Assembly: GCA_036399835.1 (NCBI GenBank)
Contig: DASWMI010000009.1
Location: forward strand, 1 to 21,781
From: DASYML01 sp036399835
GTDB lineage: Bacteria; Acidobacteriota; Blastocatellia; Pyrinomonadales; Pyrinomonadaceae
Length of the DNA: 21,781 bases
Direction of reading: 5' to 3'
Below the pieces are notes generated by a model. That model had not been told where the DNA came from. It saw nothing but the letters and a program-made list of their open reading frames with translations, and searched no databases. Of this stretch, positions 1 to 7,957 are shown one piece after another (position 1 is the stretch's first letter; each line of letters starts with the position of its first letter). The translations under genes were made by a program, and so were the position numbers.

Positions 1-2
1 TG

Positions 3-33
3 CTGAAAACTGAAAACCGAAAACTGAAAGCTG
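3..33. repeat. Heptad tandem repeat, CTGAAAA x 4
   Basis: Four consecutive 7-nt units (CTGAAAA, CTGAAAA, CCGAAAA, CTGAAAG) follow the stop of the RsbR gene. They are the same class of short-period repeat seen in other gaps of this window. An inverted partner, if there is one, would lie left of the window. A short related fragment, CTAAAACCGAAAACT, sits at 14110-14124. Confidence 0.7.
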
Positions 34-36
34 TTC

Positions 37-1038
37 CTAACAATCATCCTTTTTGGAGTTTTTGTCTGTGATGTGCTGGCCGTGTGCGGCGAGCGAGGCA
101 GTCGTTTGGGCCGCGCCCTGCGACCCGTTCCTCATCATCGCGAGCGCCCTGGCCGGGACAACTGCCCGGCCTATCAATTCGAGCGCGAGCTTGATGCCGT
201 CTGCCATCTGTGCGCGGGTCGTAATCAGCGAAAGGTCTATGCCGAGCTGGACCATCGTCTGCGCAATCGCCGGAGAGACGCCCGTCAGAATACAGCGCGC
301 GCCCATCAGGCGAGCCGCCGTGACGGTTTTAATGAGGTGGTTGGCGACGAGCGTGTCCATCATCTTGACGCCTGTGATGTCCAGGATGGCTATCGTCGAG
401 CCTGATTCGACAATCTTTTGCAGCAGAGCCTCCATCATCAACTGTGCGCGGCGCGAATCGAGCGTGCCTATGATCGGCAGGGTCAGAATCTTGTCCCAGA
501 CTTTGATGACGGGCGTGGACAGCTCCATCATGTCTTCGCGCTGCTGGCGGATAATCTCTTCGCGCGAGCGTATGTAGATTTCGACCATCACGAGGCCCAT
601 CTTGTCGAGCAGGCTCGTAAAATAGTTCATCTCGCGCACCAGGGCTTCGGCGTTGCCTTCAAGCTCGTCTGCCAGAAGCGGCAGCATGGTGTTGCGGAGC
701 GAGAGAATATAGGTCGCATTCTCCATCGCCGAATAGCCCTTGACGGCTCGCGCGTGCGCAATCTCGTTGAGAAAGCGGCGCATCTCGTCATAAGCGGGAG
801 ACTCAAAACCCGCGCCGCCGGATTCCTCAATCGAGCGAGCCAGCATGTCAACCATCTGTTGCGATTGCCGCCGCAACTCTTTTTTCGAGATCAGCTCGTC
901 GCGGAAATCGCTGCCTTCGAGACGATCCTTTATCCACAGATTGATAATCTCATCATGCCGTTTATGAATCACCTCGACGACAAAGTGCGCGCCGTTAACC
1001 TGTAAATTATCGGCCTGCGCCGTATTTTCACCGCCCAT
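37..1038 (-). CDS. RsbR-type stressosome protein (N-terminal RsbRD-like domain plus STAS domain)
   Basis: Cytoplasmic regulatory scaffold of the RsbR family. In the known stressosome, RsbR and RsbS hold the kinase RsbT and release it on stress after STAS-domain phosphorylation. Counting from the longer GTG frame at 1071, residues about 30-170 form a helical RsbRD_N-type sensory domain and about 185-300 a STAS domain. Both family phospho-threonine contexts are visible: DITGVKMMDT (Thr 240) and PAIAQTMVQLGIDL (Thr 272). A basic, low-complexity tail follows. I chose the ATG at 1038 because a GAGGA Shine-Dalgarno lies 5 nt upstream (1044-1048); the GTG at 1071 has none. This gives 333 aa. RsbS- and RsbT-type genes usually follow directly, and here they would lie beyond the left edge. 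The family assignment is firm; what the N-terminal domain senses is unknown. Confidence 0.9.
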   Translation of the reverse strand: MGGENTAQADNLQVNGAHFVVEVIHKRHDEIINLWIKDRLEGSDFRDELISKKELRRQSQQMVDMLARSIEESGGAGFESPAYDEMRRFLNEIAHARAVKGYSAMENATYILSLRNTMLPLLADELEGNAEALVREMNYFTSLLDKMGLVMVEIYIRSREEIIRQQREDMMELSTPVIKVWDKILTLPIIGTLDSRRAQLMMEALLQKIVESGSTIAILDITGVKMMDTLVANHLIKTVTAARLMGARCILTGVSPAIAQTMVQLGIDLSLITTRAQMADGIKLALELIGRAVVPARALAMMRNGSQGAAQTTASLAAHGQHITDKNSKKDDC

Positions 1039-1043
1039 GTTAG

Positions 1044-1048
1044 TCCTC
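1044..1048 (-). promoter_or_regulatory. Shine-Dalgarno of the RsbR gene (decides the start)
   Basis: GAGGA on the minus strand, 5 nt before the ATG at 1036-1038. It supports this ATG over the in-frame GTG 33 nt further upstream. Confidence 0.6.
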
Positions 1049-1197
1049 GCTAGTCGCCGCGCACGGCTCACAGGCCGCGCACGTTCTCAGTTTGTGCCGT
1101 GGGGGAAGTCCTTTGTGCTGCCCGTCGCGCGCAGCATGTGAGTGTGGAGCAAGACAAATATCTTAACATCGCGGCGGGGAAAAGCAACTTGAAAACA

Positions 1198-1287
1198 GTG
1201 ATAAGTGACAAGTAACAGGTGACAGGAAAAAGCGCGCCATATTTCTTACCAACTATTACCTGTCACTTGTTACCTGTTACCTCTCAC
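1198..1287. repeat. Inverted pair of heptad repeats (GTGACAA type)
   Basis: The left arm (1198-1226) is built of heptads GTGATAA, GTGACAA, GTAACAG, GTGACAG. The right arm (1259-1287) is its imperfect reverse complement, with about 23 of 29 positions matching and a loop of about 32 nt. The right arm runs into the stop codon of the 1287-2537 gene, so the RNA would fold into a long stem just after that gene. The rest of this 248-bp gap (1039-1197) shows the RsbR Shine-Dalgarno and nothing else recognisable. Confidence 0.75.
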
Positions 1288-2537
1288 TATCTGATGCTTT
1301 CCAGCAGCGGCTTGAGTTCGGGGAAGCTGAGGCCCTCGCCGCGCCAGGCGTACTGGCTGAGGCCCGCGACCCCGTTCCACGTCGGATGATAACGGTCGTA
1401 GATGTCTCTTTCACGCGGGTCGCCCCAACTGCCGTCCCTGTGCTGGTGCTCAAGATAATATTCCATCGCCGCGCGCAATCGCGGGTCGTCTTCATCAATG
1501 CCGAAGGCCCTCAGCGAATCCATCAGCTCGCCGAGCATGTCCGCGTCGTCCTGCGCCATGGCCTCCGGCAGATTCTCTTTGAGAAACCGGAATTCCTGCG
1601 GCAGAAGCTGCGGCGAGAGCCTGTACATGCTGTAGTTGTTCAGCGTGTAGATGATGTGAGTGACGGCGTAAACGGTGTCGTGGAAATCCTCGTTGGTCCC
1701 ATTTTCGCTCCCGCGATAAGGGCGCAAAGAGGGCAGCCACTTCAAGACGTCCGCGTAATGCGCGCCGAGCATGACGCCGTAATGGTCGCCGCTATAGGCC
1801 ATAATCAAGGCGTCGTACCAGACATCGTAACGGCTGCGCATCCTGAGCTGCCGCTTGCAAGTCTGGCAGATTCTGGTCCCGCGCTGGTTTACCGTCCTGT
1901 CATACTCGCACTCTTCCGGGACATCTTCCGGCGGAGGCTCAGTGCGCGGGTCAAACAGCATGTACGAGCGCGCGTTGAAACGCTGCGCGGCCTGCTTGAG
2001 CTGAGCTTTCAACCTCTCGTCAGGCAGACCCAGACTATCCGCCGAGTCGCTCCCGAAAGCGTAATCAGCAATCATCTGCGCATCTGCATCCGCAGGAAGC
2101 CAACTGTGCTGCCGTCTCCACACGCGCGCACGCTCCCGGCCCATCCTGAGCGCCAATCGCCGAGCCTCTTTATCCTTGACAGCCGTTCCCAGAGTGTAAA
2201 AGCACCACAGATAATCGCTCCCATACTCCGCAAAATTCTTGCGCCCGCGAGCCGTCCGATAGATAAACCGCAGCCCGCGCAAAACCGCGCGCCTCCTATC
2301 GCCTTCCGTAAAACGCGACCCGGGCCACAACGGACGCCCGCGCACGGCTCTCTTATCGGCAACGAAGCCGCGCACACTCTCGCGCACAGGCGGCAGCCCC
2401 GCCCCTTTGCCATGAGGCGACGCAGATAGGGCGTCAGCGTTAAGGACCGGAAGAAGAGTTAAGCCTGTCAGGCATGAGAAGCACGCGAGGCTTGAGAGGA
2501 TGAGGGCCGGCAACGTGCGCTTTGGTTTCTTAAACAT
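1287..2537 (-). CDS. Secreted alpha/alpha-toroid-like protein of unknown function
   Basis: A 416-aa protein I do not recognise as a named family. Residues 1-10 are basic and 10-37 hydrophobic, which gives a Sec-type signal peptide; no canonical lipobox is seen. The mature part is helical. Near the C-terminus, QHRDGSWG (365-372) followed by YHPTWNGVAGL (383-393) resembles the QW-type repeats of terpene-cyclase and prenyltransferase alpha/alpha toroids. Helix-like segments such as HDTVYAVTHIIYTLNNY (286-302) support an (alpha/alpha)n barrel. Cys 210, Cys 224 and Cys 227 (a CxxC plus one) could bind metal or form a disulfide. The catalytic DXDD or DCTAE motifs of triterpene cyclases are not visible, so cyclase activity should not be assumed. 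The ATG start has only a weak AGG upstream. The protein probably acts in the periplasm or at the cell surface. Confidence 0.75.
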   Translation of the reverse strand: MFKKPKRTLPALILSSLACFSCLTGLTLLPVLNADALSASPHGKGAGLPPVRESVRGFVADKRAVRGRPLWPGSRFTEGDRRRAVLRGLRFIYRTARGRKNFAEYGSDYLWCFYTLGTAVKDKEARRLALRMGRERARVWRRQHSWLPADADAQMIADYAFGSDSADSLGLPDERLKAQLKQAAQRFNARSYMLFDPRTEPPPEDVPEECEYDRTVNQRGTRICQTCKRQLRMRSRYDVWYDALIMAYSGDHYGVMLGAHYADVLKWLPSLRPYRGSENGTNEDFHDTVYAVTHIIYTLNNYSMYRLSPQLLPQEFRFLKENLPEAMAQDDADMLGELMDSLRAFGIDEDDPRLRAAMEYYLEHQHRDGSWGDPRERDIYDRYHPTWNGVAGLSQYAWRGEGLSFPELKPLLESIR

Positions 2538-2584
2538 GGACCTGATAAATTAAAGTCTCAAACTTACATCCGAATCAAACGTCT

Positions 2585-2920
2585 TCAGACTTCTATCCCA
2601 AAATAGAGCAGCACAAGCCGCGCCGCACCCGTGTTCAGAATCTCATGCGACTCGCCCGGCTCGACCGTGACGCAAACCCCCGCTTCAATCCCATACTCTT
2701 TATCATCAACCCTCATCAAGCCCTCGCCCGATTGAACGAAAAAGACCTCGAACATATCACGGTGACTGTGCGCGCTCGCCGCCTGGCCCGGCAAAAGCTC
2801 GGAGCGCGTAAAATTTGTCAGGTGCGCCACATCCCCGCGCCTGAGCAGCACACGCTTCTTGATTTCAGGATTATGCGTGACGCCCTCTTCCGGCAGGTCT
2901 GCGAGAGAGATAATCTTCAT
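2585..2920 (-). CDS. Small single-domain cupin protein
   Basis: A 111-aa single cupin barrel with both conserved motifs. Motif 1 is GQAASAHSHRDMFEVF (45-60), giving metal ligands His 51, His 53 and Glu 58. Motif 2 is the EPGESHEILN segment (87-96), giving His 92. These four residues are the usual set for Fe, Mn, Ni or Zn binding. The reaction cannot be read from the sequence; similar stand-alone cupins include isomerases, dioxygenases and sugar-binding or regulatory proteins. It lies 48 bp after the HerA-like gene and 47 bp before the toroid gene, so co-transcription of the three is plausible. The ATG has no evident Shine-Dalgarno. Confidence 0.88.
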   Translation of the reverse strand: MKIISLADLPEEGVTHNPEIKKRVLLRRGDVAHLTNFTRSELLPGQAASAHSHRDMFEVFFVQSGEGLMRVDDKEYGIEAGVCVTVEPGESHEILNTGAARLVLLYFGIEV

Positions 2921-2950
2921 TTCAATTTACGAGAGGATAATTTTAGAGCC

Positions 2951-2963
2951 TGAGCTAAGCTCA
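2951..2963. repeat. Short perfect palindrome in the gap after the HerA-like gene
   Basis: TGAGCTAAGCTCA has 6-bp arms around one central base, between the HerA-like stop and the cupin start. No T-tract follows on the minus strand, so it is not a convincing intrinsic terminator. It could be an operator or a chance palindrome. Confidence 0.3.
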
Positions 2964-2968
2964 CAAAA

Positions 2969-4666
2969 TCAAATCTGTATGCCGCGAACCTTTTCGGGTT
3001 TCTTGTCCTGCTTTTGCGGGATGAGGACGGCGTTGTCCTGCGCGCGTTTTTCCTGTTCTTCGCCGGTGTGCCATTTGGCCCATTCAGCGGGGGCGTCAAA
3101 GGTCTCGCCGCCGTGTCGCGTGATGCGCTCGCGTACACGGCACATGACGGGCGTGTTGATACCTACGCCGCTGATGACGGCCTGGCCTTTGGTCAGCGCC
3201 GGCAATTCATCCAGAAGCTGTCGGCCCGCGCCTTCGACCGATTTGGCAACGGTGTCCTGGTCCATAGGATTGACGATGCGCATGATGACCTGCGTCATAC
3301 ACTGCGAGAGCACGTCCTGGTCCAGTTTGCCAGGGCGCTGCGTGATAAGACCTATCCCGACGCCGAACTTGCGGCCTTCGGAGAGAATCTGCTTGAGGAT
3401 GTTGGTCGAGACGACCGTTTGGCCCGCGGGCGCGAAGCGGTGCGCTTCTTCGAGCAGCGTGAAGACGGGGTAGGGAAGATAATTGTCGCTGTGCGGCTCT
3501 GCTTCCTGCCGGACGGTGAGAACGCGCGCCTTGTTGACGCGACGCAGCAGCGTGGCAACGACGACCTGCTGCTCGTTCTGCTCTATGTCAGAGAGTTGGA
3601 GGACTGTACAGCGGCCCGGCTTGAACAGCTCGTTGAGCGGAATGTGCTCCGTGTCCGAAAAGATCGAGCCTGGCTTGTCAAAGCGCGAATCGAGCCGCCA
3701 GAGCAAGCCTTCTATGGAACTCGCGTTGCTCGATTCGCTCCGCTCGCTGCCTTCGTACTTCTGCTCTTTAACGGCATCGCGCAAATCGTGATAGCCCCAT
3801 AGCTCTCGTTCGCCGCGCTCGCCAGCCGTCAGGCTTCTGTAAGCCTGCGAGAGAAAGTGCAGCATCTTGTCGGATGTGCCTTCGGGCAAGAGATACTTGA
3901 TGTCGGCTTCGGTCAGCGAAGAGGTGCGGACCTTGATGCGGTCGTGCGTGTAAATTTTGACTTCGGGGCGATAGTCGCCCTGGCGAAAAAGCGGGTTCTC
4001 TTCAATCGAGCGCATCGTGTCGTACTCGCCATGCGGGTCCACTATGAGCACGGAGGCGCGGTTGTATGGCCGCATCAATTCTTCGACCAGCACGCCCGCC
4101 GTGTAAGACTTGCCGGAGCCTGTCGAGGCGAGGATGGCAAGATGCGTCGAGACGACATCCTTGATCGAGAGCACGATGGGGACTTCGCCCGCAGAGCGTG
4201 TCAGCAGGCTGCCGACATGGGCCGACCCCATATCGCCCAACTGCCTCGGCGAAAGGATGCCCGCCAGCGTTTCCGAAGAGGCGAGGAAGACGGAATCGCC
4301 CGGACCGGGCGGAATGCGCGGGTTGACGAAATCGCCGAGCGCGCGGCTGAAGTAGCCTATGGTCTCGACCGTAATCTCGTACAGCTCGCCGCAGTCTGAG
4401 CTGAGTCCGATGAGCGAAGAGACCACAGCAGGCTCGATCTGCGGGTCCGAAAGAAATGCGTCCGGCAGATTTCGCACGAGCCTGCGCGATGTGATGTGGC
4501 CCAGAATATAGCGCTCAGCATCGCCGTCGGGCGCAACATAGTAGACAAACTCTCCGATGCGCGTCCGCTTGTTGTCGGCTGTGATAAAAAGATATTCGTG
4601 CGGCAGCTCTCCGGGACCTTTGACTGTGCCGGTGAGAAAATCCGTTGCGGTTGATGTCATCGTCAT
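2969..4666 (-). CDS. HerA/FtsK-superfamily ATPase (HAS-barrel, DUF87 type)
   Basis: A hexameric DNA-translocase-type ATPase related to archaeal HerA, which works with the NurA nuclease in DNA end processing. Numbering from the GTG at 4705 (578 aa), a HAS-barrel-like beta domain fills about 22-175. Then come Walker A ASTGSGKS (193-200), DPHGEYD (223-229), a Walker B-like segment LLEEAHRFAP (417-426), an arginine-bearing SEGRKFG segment (442-448) and a TQRP sensor-like motif (455-458). The C-terminal 40 residues are charged and probably disordered. I give the first ATG (4666), but the GTG at 4705 and an ATG at 4660 are also possible because none has a clear Shine-Dalgarno. No nurA-like gene is next to it. 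Many bacterial members are defence or repair ATPases, and the role here is open. Confidence 0.9.
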   Translation of the reverse strand: MTMTSTATDFLTGTVKGPGELPHEYLFITADNKRTRIGEFVYYVAPDGDAERYILGHITSRRLVRNLPDAFLSDPQIEPAVVSSLIGLSSDCGELYEITVETIGYFSRALGDFVNPRIPPGPGDSVFLASSETLAGILSPRQLGDMGSAHVGSLLTRSAGEVPIVLSIKDVVSTHLAILASTGSGKSYTAGVLVEELMRPYNRASVLIVDPHGEYDTMRSIEENPLFRQGDYRPEVKIYTHDRIKVRTSSLTEADIKYLLPEGTSDKMLHFLSQAYRSLTAGERGERELWGYHDLRDAVKEQKYEGSERSESSNASSIEGLLWRLDSRFDKPGSIFSDTEHIPLNELFKPGRCTVLQLSDIEQNEQQVVVATLLRRVNKARVLTVRQEAEPHSDNYLPYPVFTLLEEAHRFAPAGQTVVSTNILKQILSEGRKFGVGIGLITQRPGKLDQDVLSQCMTQVIMRIVNPMDQDTVAKSVEGAGRQLLDELPALTKGQAVISGVGINTPVMCRVRERITRHGGETFDAPAEWAKWHTGEEQEKRAQDNAVLIPQKQDKKPEKVRGIQI

Positions 4667-4785
4667 AAGATAAAAGCGGGCTGGCTGTGACAGGTTTTCG
4701 CGCACGCGGCCCGCAAGAGGCTCTGTACGATTTAGTTTCGTGAGCAGGAAAACAAACTCTTGATTAACGCTGCCCCGGTGACAGA

Positions 4786-4798
4786 GTTCTTATAGAAC
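4786..4798. promoter_or_regulatory. Possible operator palindrome upstream of the HerA-like gene
   Basis: GTTCTTATAGAAC (arms GTTCT and AGAAC, 3-nt spacer) lies about 120 bp upstream of the HerA-like start, in the 176-bp or longer gap that separates this gene from the polysaccharide locus. It might be a regulator site for a new transcription unit. No convincing promoter hexamers could be placed. The rest of the 4667-4881 gap shows nothing recognisable. Confidence 0.25.
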
Positions 4799-4881
4799 AG
4801 TAGTCTCGCACAAAGCAACAGCCGCGCAAACGTCGCGGGCAATTTAATCCGGTGCGCGGTGGTTTCGGCAAGCGGTCCGGT

Positions 4882-5805
4882 TTATCTGACCTTCTCGATC
4901 CAGATGGAGCTAAAGGTGTTCGGGTTCTCGCTGAGGGGCTGGTAGCCGGGGATGTTAGTGCTCAGAAACTCTTCATCAAAATGGCGCAGGAGCGGCGCGC
5001 TCATAATGATTTTGTAGGCGTCGTTGAAGCAGAGGAAGGCTTGCAGAAGCATCGCCTCGTTCCAGTAGCTGGGCCACTGCTGGCCGAAAATCCAGAGCTG
5101 CGGCGGATAGGGAATGTTATAGGGAAAGGGAATATCGTGGATGTGTATGAAGACGCCCTTTTTCAAACGCGGGAGGACTTCAAGATAAAGGTAAGGCACG
5201 TCGCCGTCTATCTTGATGACATGCGAGGAATCTATAAAGAGCAGGTCTCCGGACTCTAAATTCTCGAACTCCGAGAGCGGCACGTCCTGGACCTCTTTTT
5301 GAATAATCCTGATGCCGGGGATAGTCCTCAGTGCTTCGTAAGGAAAAGGCTCTATACACGTTATCTCAAGCGGGTGGCCCTCAGCCTTGTTGCGTGCGGC
5401 GGCGAGCGAGCAGTAGTAGGTCGAGAGTCCTGAGCCGACCTCCGTGTAGCGCGCGGGCTTGAGGTCTCTCAACATGAAATAGAGCATCATCGCATCAACA
5501 GCCGTGTAGCCTGGTCCATAACCCTTCTTCCTGTTTTCGTCGTAGCCCGGAAGCTCCTCATACTCGCGCATGTAAAGCGACGAAAGGCGCAGAAATAATT
5601 CCTTCATCGCATCCAGATCATAATTAATCCCGCTCAGGCTGCTCGGCTTGAACCATCGCGGCATGTTCTGTTCAAGGCCGGACTTTGAAGGCAGCACGGA
5701 GTAGTAATCCTTGCGCGAAGCGACCTCCAGCCCGCAGGCGTTAAGAGCCTTGACCGTCCACATTGAGAGGTATATACGACCCGTAATAAGCTTGCTTTTT
5801 AACAT
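4882..5805 (-). CDS. Class I SAM-dependent methyltransferase (Methyltransf_24-like)
   Basis: Rossmann-fold methyltransferase of about 307 aa. Numbering from the GTG at 5817, motif I is TEVGSGLSTYY (125-135). An acidic residue that would contact the SAM ribose is in CIEPFPY (154-160). DLLFIDSSHV (191-200) is motif IV, and HIHDIPFPY (225-233) follows the predicted core strand. The DSSH and HDI residues resemble the metal-dependent O-methyltransferase-like group often found in carbohydrate clusters. An N-terminal extension of about 100 residues precedes the core. It is the last gene of the polysaccharide block, 56-68 bp after the GT4 gene. An O-methyl acceptor on a sugar is the best guess. The start is uncertain: ATG 5805 or GTG 5817, neither with a strong Shine-Dalgarno. 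Confidence 0.85.
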   Translation of the reverse strand: MLKSKLITGRIYLSMWTVKALNACGLEVASRKDYYSVLPSKSGLEQNMPRWFKPSSLSGINYDLDAMKELFLRLSSLYMREYEELPGYDENRKKGYGPGYTAVDAMMLYFMLRDLKPARYTEVGSGLSTYYCSLAAARNKAEGHPLEITCIEPFPYEALRTIPGIRIIQKEVQDVPLSEFENLESGDLLFIDSSHVIKIDGDVPYLYLEVLPRLKKGVFIHIHDIPFPYNIPYPPQLWIFGQQWPSYWNEAMLLQAFLCFNDAYKIIMSAPLLRHFDEEFLSTNIPGYQPLSENPNTFSSIWIEKVR

Positions 5806-5873
5806 ACCGGGAAACACTCGCTGGTCTCAACAGCTCCGACTCGTTCTCAATTCTGCTCGCGCGGCCTCACGCA

Positions 5874-7094
5874 TCATTTTGAGAGCATCCGGCGATAGAC
5901 CTCAAGATAACGGCTGGCCTGCAACTCTAAAGAATATTCATCGAGGGCGATGGCGCGCGCTCTTTGGCCCATCTCTGCAAGCAGCCGCTCATCCTCCAGA
6001 AGCTGCATGATACCATCTCGCAAGTCCAGCGCGTCTCCATCCCTGGCTAGATAACCTGTCTGGCCCGGACGCACCATGTCCGGCACGCCTCCGATATTGA
6101 AGGAGACCATAGGCGTCCCGCAGGCCATGCTCTCTTGCAGCATCAGTGGAAGATTGTCCGCACGCGTGGGAAAGATAAAGAGGTCGGCTGCCGAATAGGC
6201 CCTCACCTTTTGAGCATCGCCGCTCAAGTAGCCCAGATGAATGGTCCGCATCCCTGTGGTCGCAGCCAGCGCCTCGCCGCCCTGCCCCAGTGTCAATAGC
6301 ACAATCCCTGATTTGAGCGACGCGGGCAGTCCTTGCAAAGCTTCGAGCAGCAGGTCTCCGCCCTTACGCTGGTCCGAAAGCATTTGCGCTCCGAACATCA
6401 GCACCTTCTTGCCTGCGGGGATGCCCAGCTCGCGTCTGGACTGGTCCGCATCGAGCGGTCTGTAAATTTTCAGGTCCAGCCCGTAGGGGATGTGATGAAC
6501 GGGAAAACGTTTGAGCAGGCTACGCCGTGCCTGCTCTGCCAGCCAGCGACTGGGGGCGACAATCTCAAGGTTCGACCCATTGTAGACCCAGTTTTTCAGT
6601 CTCCATTCGAGGCGCGTGCTGTCTCGCTTAACGGGCGGAGTCGTGCTCAGGTAAGGGCACTGGCCGCAGCCCCTCTCCCATCCGCCGCAGTCGTAGCTGT
6701 AAGCGCAATGCCCCGTAAAGCTCCACATATCGTGGAGCGTGAAGACGGCGGGCTTGATTTCGGTCAAAGACCTCACGGACAGATAGTTGAAGTAGCCGCC
6801 ATGAAGATTGTGCAGGTTGAGGATGTCTGCGCGCTTGTAAAATGGATGCTTGCGGATGGCGAAGCTGCTCGTCAGGTTCACATAGTTAAGGCCCATCCGC
6901 CAGGCGACACGCGAAGTTTGCCGGTCCAGAAAAGAAGGAGCTGGCAGCGCCGCGACCCGCTCGTCTTCGAGCGTCATGTCGCCGACCAGCAGGCGAGAAT
7001 CAACGCCCTCTGCGAGCAGCCCTTCGTGCAGGCGAAAGCCCGCAATCGAAGCCCCGCCGGAGATGTCAGACTGGTTGATATGAAGAACGTTCAT
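5874..7094 (-). CDS. GT4-family glycosyltransferase with a four-cysteine segment
   Basis: A 406-aa retaining GT-B glycosyltransferase, probably cytoplasmic or membrane-associated, transferring a sugar from a nucleotide donor. The N-terminus has the family pattern LHINQSDISGGAS (4-16), where the glycines lie near the acceptor site. HDMWSFTGHCAYSYDCGGWE (121-140) followed by GCGQCPYL (142-149) is a hallmark of one GT4 subgroup that includes colanic-acid WcaC-type enzymes, with Cys 130, 136, 143 and 146. The C-terminal donor domain has VAPSRW (179-184) and the EX7E-type segment ESMACGTPMVSFNIGG (321-336). It starts 5 nt after the stop of the preceding methyltransferase gene with no Shine-Dalgarno, so the two are probably translationally coupled. 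Donor and acceptor are unknown. Confidence 0.93.
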   Translation of the reverse strand: MNVLHINQSDISGGASIAGFRLHEGLLAEGVDSRLLVGDMTLEDERVAALPAPSFLDRQTSRVAWRMGLNYVNLTSSFAIRKHPFYKRADILNLHNLHGGYFNYLSVRSLTEIKPAVFTLHDMWSFTGHCAYSYDCGGWERGCGQCPYLSTTPPVKRDSTRLEWRLKNWVYNGSNLEIVAPSRWLAEQARRSLLKRFPVHHIPYGLDLKIYRPLDADQSRRELGIPAGKKVLMFGAQMLSDQRKGGDLLLEALQGLPASLKSGIVLLTLGQGGEALAATTGMRTIHLGYLSGDAQKVRAYSAADLFIFPTRADNLPLMLQESMACGTPMVSFNIGGVPDMVRPGQTGYLARDGDALDLRDGIMQLLEDERLLAEMGQRARAIALDEYSLELQASRYLEVYRRMLSK

Positions 7095-7099
7095 GCGCT

Positions 7100-7942
7100 T
7101 TATTTGAACGCCTCCATAAAGAGCGAATCGGGTTTATAAACTTGACCGTCCGGCTCGGTATCAAGGTTATAGCTGGACCATTCGGGAATACTGCTCTCCG
7201 ACGGGCCGACCCTTTGCGGGTCTCGAAATCCGGCCTCCTTCAAGAGCCTTGCCAGCGAATAGCGGTCGTACATCCATAGATGCGGCTCGCCCCTGCGTCG
7301 AAACCGCCCCACTTCCAGCATCTCATACTCTCCGCCCGCGAGGAGCCGGAGCGCCCTTTCGCGTGCCATCCGGGGAGCGCGCAGGAATCCTCGCCAGAGA
7401 CGAGCCGCAGACATTTGCCGCGCCGTTGGCCGCGACGCAGCCTTGCCTCTACTCTGCGCGCAGGCTTCGATCAGGTCCAGCGCCTCTCTCCCCATCCGGC
7501 TGATGATGAACTCAAGGGCGGGTATCTCCTCCTGTTGCAGATAGGCCGCCATCGCGCCGCCTGGCCGCTCGCGCACCGTCTGGTCCAGCAGCTCAAGCAT
7601 TATCCATTGATAGCGCCTCTCCCATTCCTCGTCGCCTGCGGCAGCCCTATCCAGAGCCAACAGGTACATCCTGGCGAGCTGTTCCAGGTCGGGGACGGCG
7701 ATGCGTATAATCCCCTCGGGCTTGAGGACTCGACGGCATTCGGATAAAAAAGAGAGGGCCTCGGATTTGGCAAAGTGTTCGAGCAGATGGGAATGGTAAA
7801 CCACGTCGAACGCTGCGTCGGGAGACGGGATTCCGCGGCGCAGGTTGTGGCTGAGGACGGAAGGATCGCTGGAGACGAAATCAATATTGGTCCATGCCGT
7901 ATGAAAACGGTTGCCGCAGCCCAGATTAAGATATGACTTCAT
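7100..7942 (-). CDS. SAM-dependent methyltransferase (Methyltransf_11 type)
   Basis: A 280-aa class I methyltransferase that begins directly with motif I: NLGCGNRFH (6-14), WTNIDF (17-22), then FDVVYHSHLLEHF (45-57) and RVLKPEGIIRIAVPD (71-85). The region 90-210 is an unusually long helical insertion or cap rich in Arg, Ala and Leu. It ends with YDRYSLARLLKEAGF, typical of the last strand-helix unit in this family. Such proteins are frequent in O-antigen and glycan clusters, where they are presumed sugar methyltransferases or chain-capping enzymes. It is coupled to the downstream GT4 (5-nt gap). A strong hairpin (7958-8009) lies in its leader, just upstream of the ATG. Confidence 0.9.
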   Translation of the reverse strand: MKSYLNLGCGNRFHTAWTNIDFVSSDPSVLSHNLRRGIPSPDAAFDVVYHSHLLEHFAKSEALSFLSECRRVLKPEGIIRIAVPDLEQLARMYLLALDRAAAGDEEWERRYQWIMLELLDQTVRERPGGAMAAYLQQEEIPALEFIISRMGREALDLIEACAQSRGKAASRPTARQMSAARLWRGFLRAPRMARERALRLLAGGEYEMLEVGRFRRRGEPHLWMYDRYSLARLLKEAGFRDPQRVGPSESSIPEWSSYNLDTEPDGQVYKPDSLFMEAFK

Positions 7943-7957
7943 GCCAAAAGCATTCAG

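Noticed and set aside
1198..1287. CRISPR array
   Set aside because: The repeat units are 7 nt, directly adjacent and inverted, with no regular spacers and no cas genes nearby.
1386..2429. Long open frame on the plus strand (347 codons)
   Set aside because: It lies wholly antisense to the toroid-like gene, which has a signal peptide and recognisable motifs. The plus-strand product has none. High GC creates long antisense frames here.
1287..2537. Squalene or other triterpene cyclase
   Set aside because: A QW-like motif is present, but the protein is too short, has a signal peptide and lacks DXDD and DCTAE motifs.
1287..2537. Lipoprotein signal at LACFSC
   Set aside because: The residues before Cys 19 and Cys 22 do not fit a canonical lipobox, so an ordinary Sec signal is more likely.
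2951..2963. Terminator after the HerA-like gene
   Set aside because: The palindrome is short and followed by GGCTCTAAAA rather than a T-tract.
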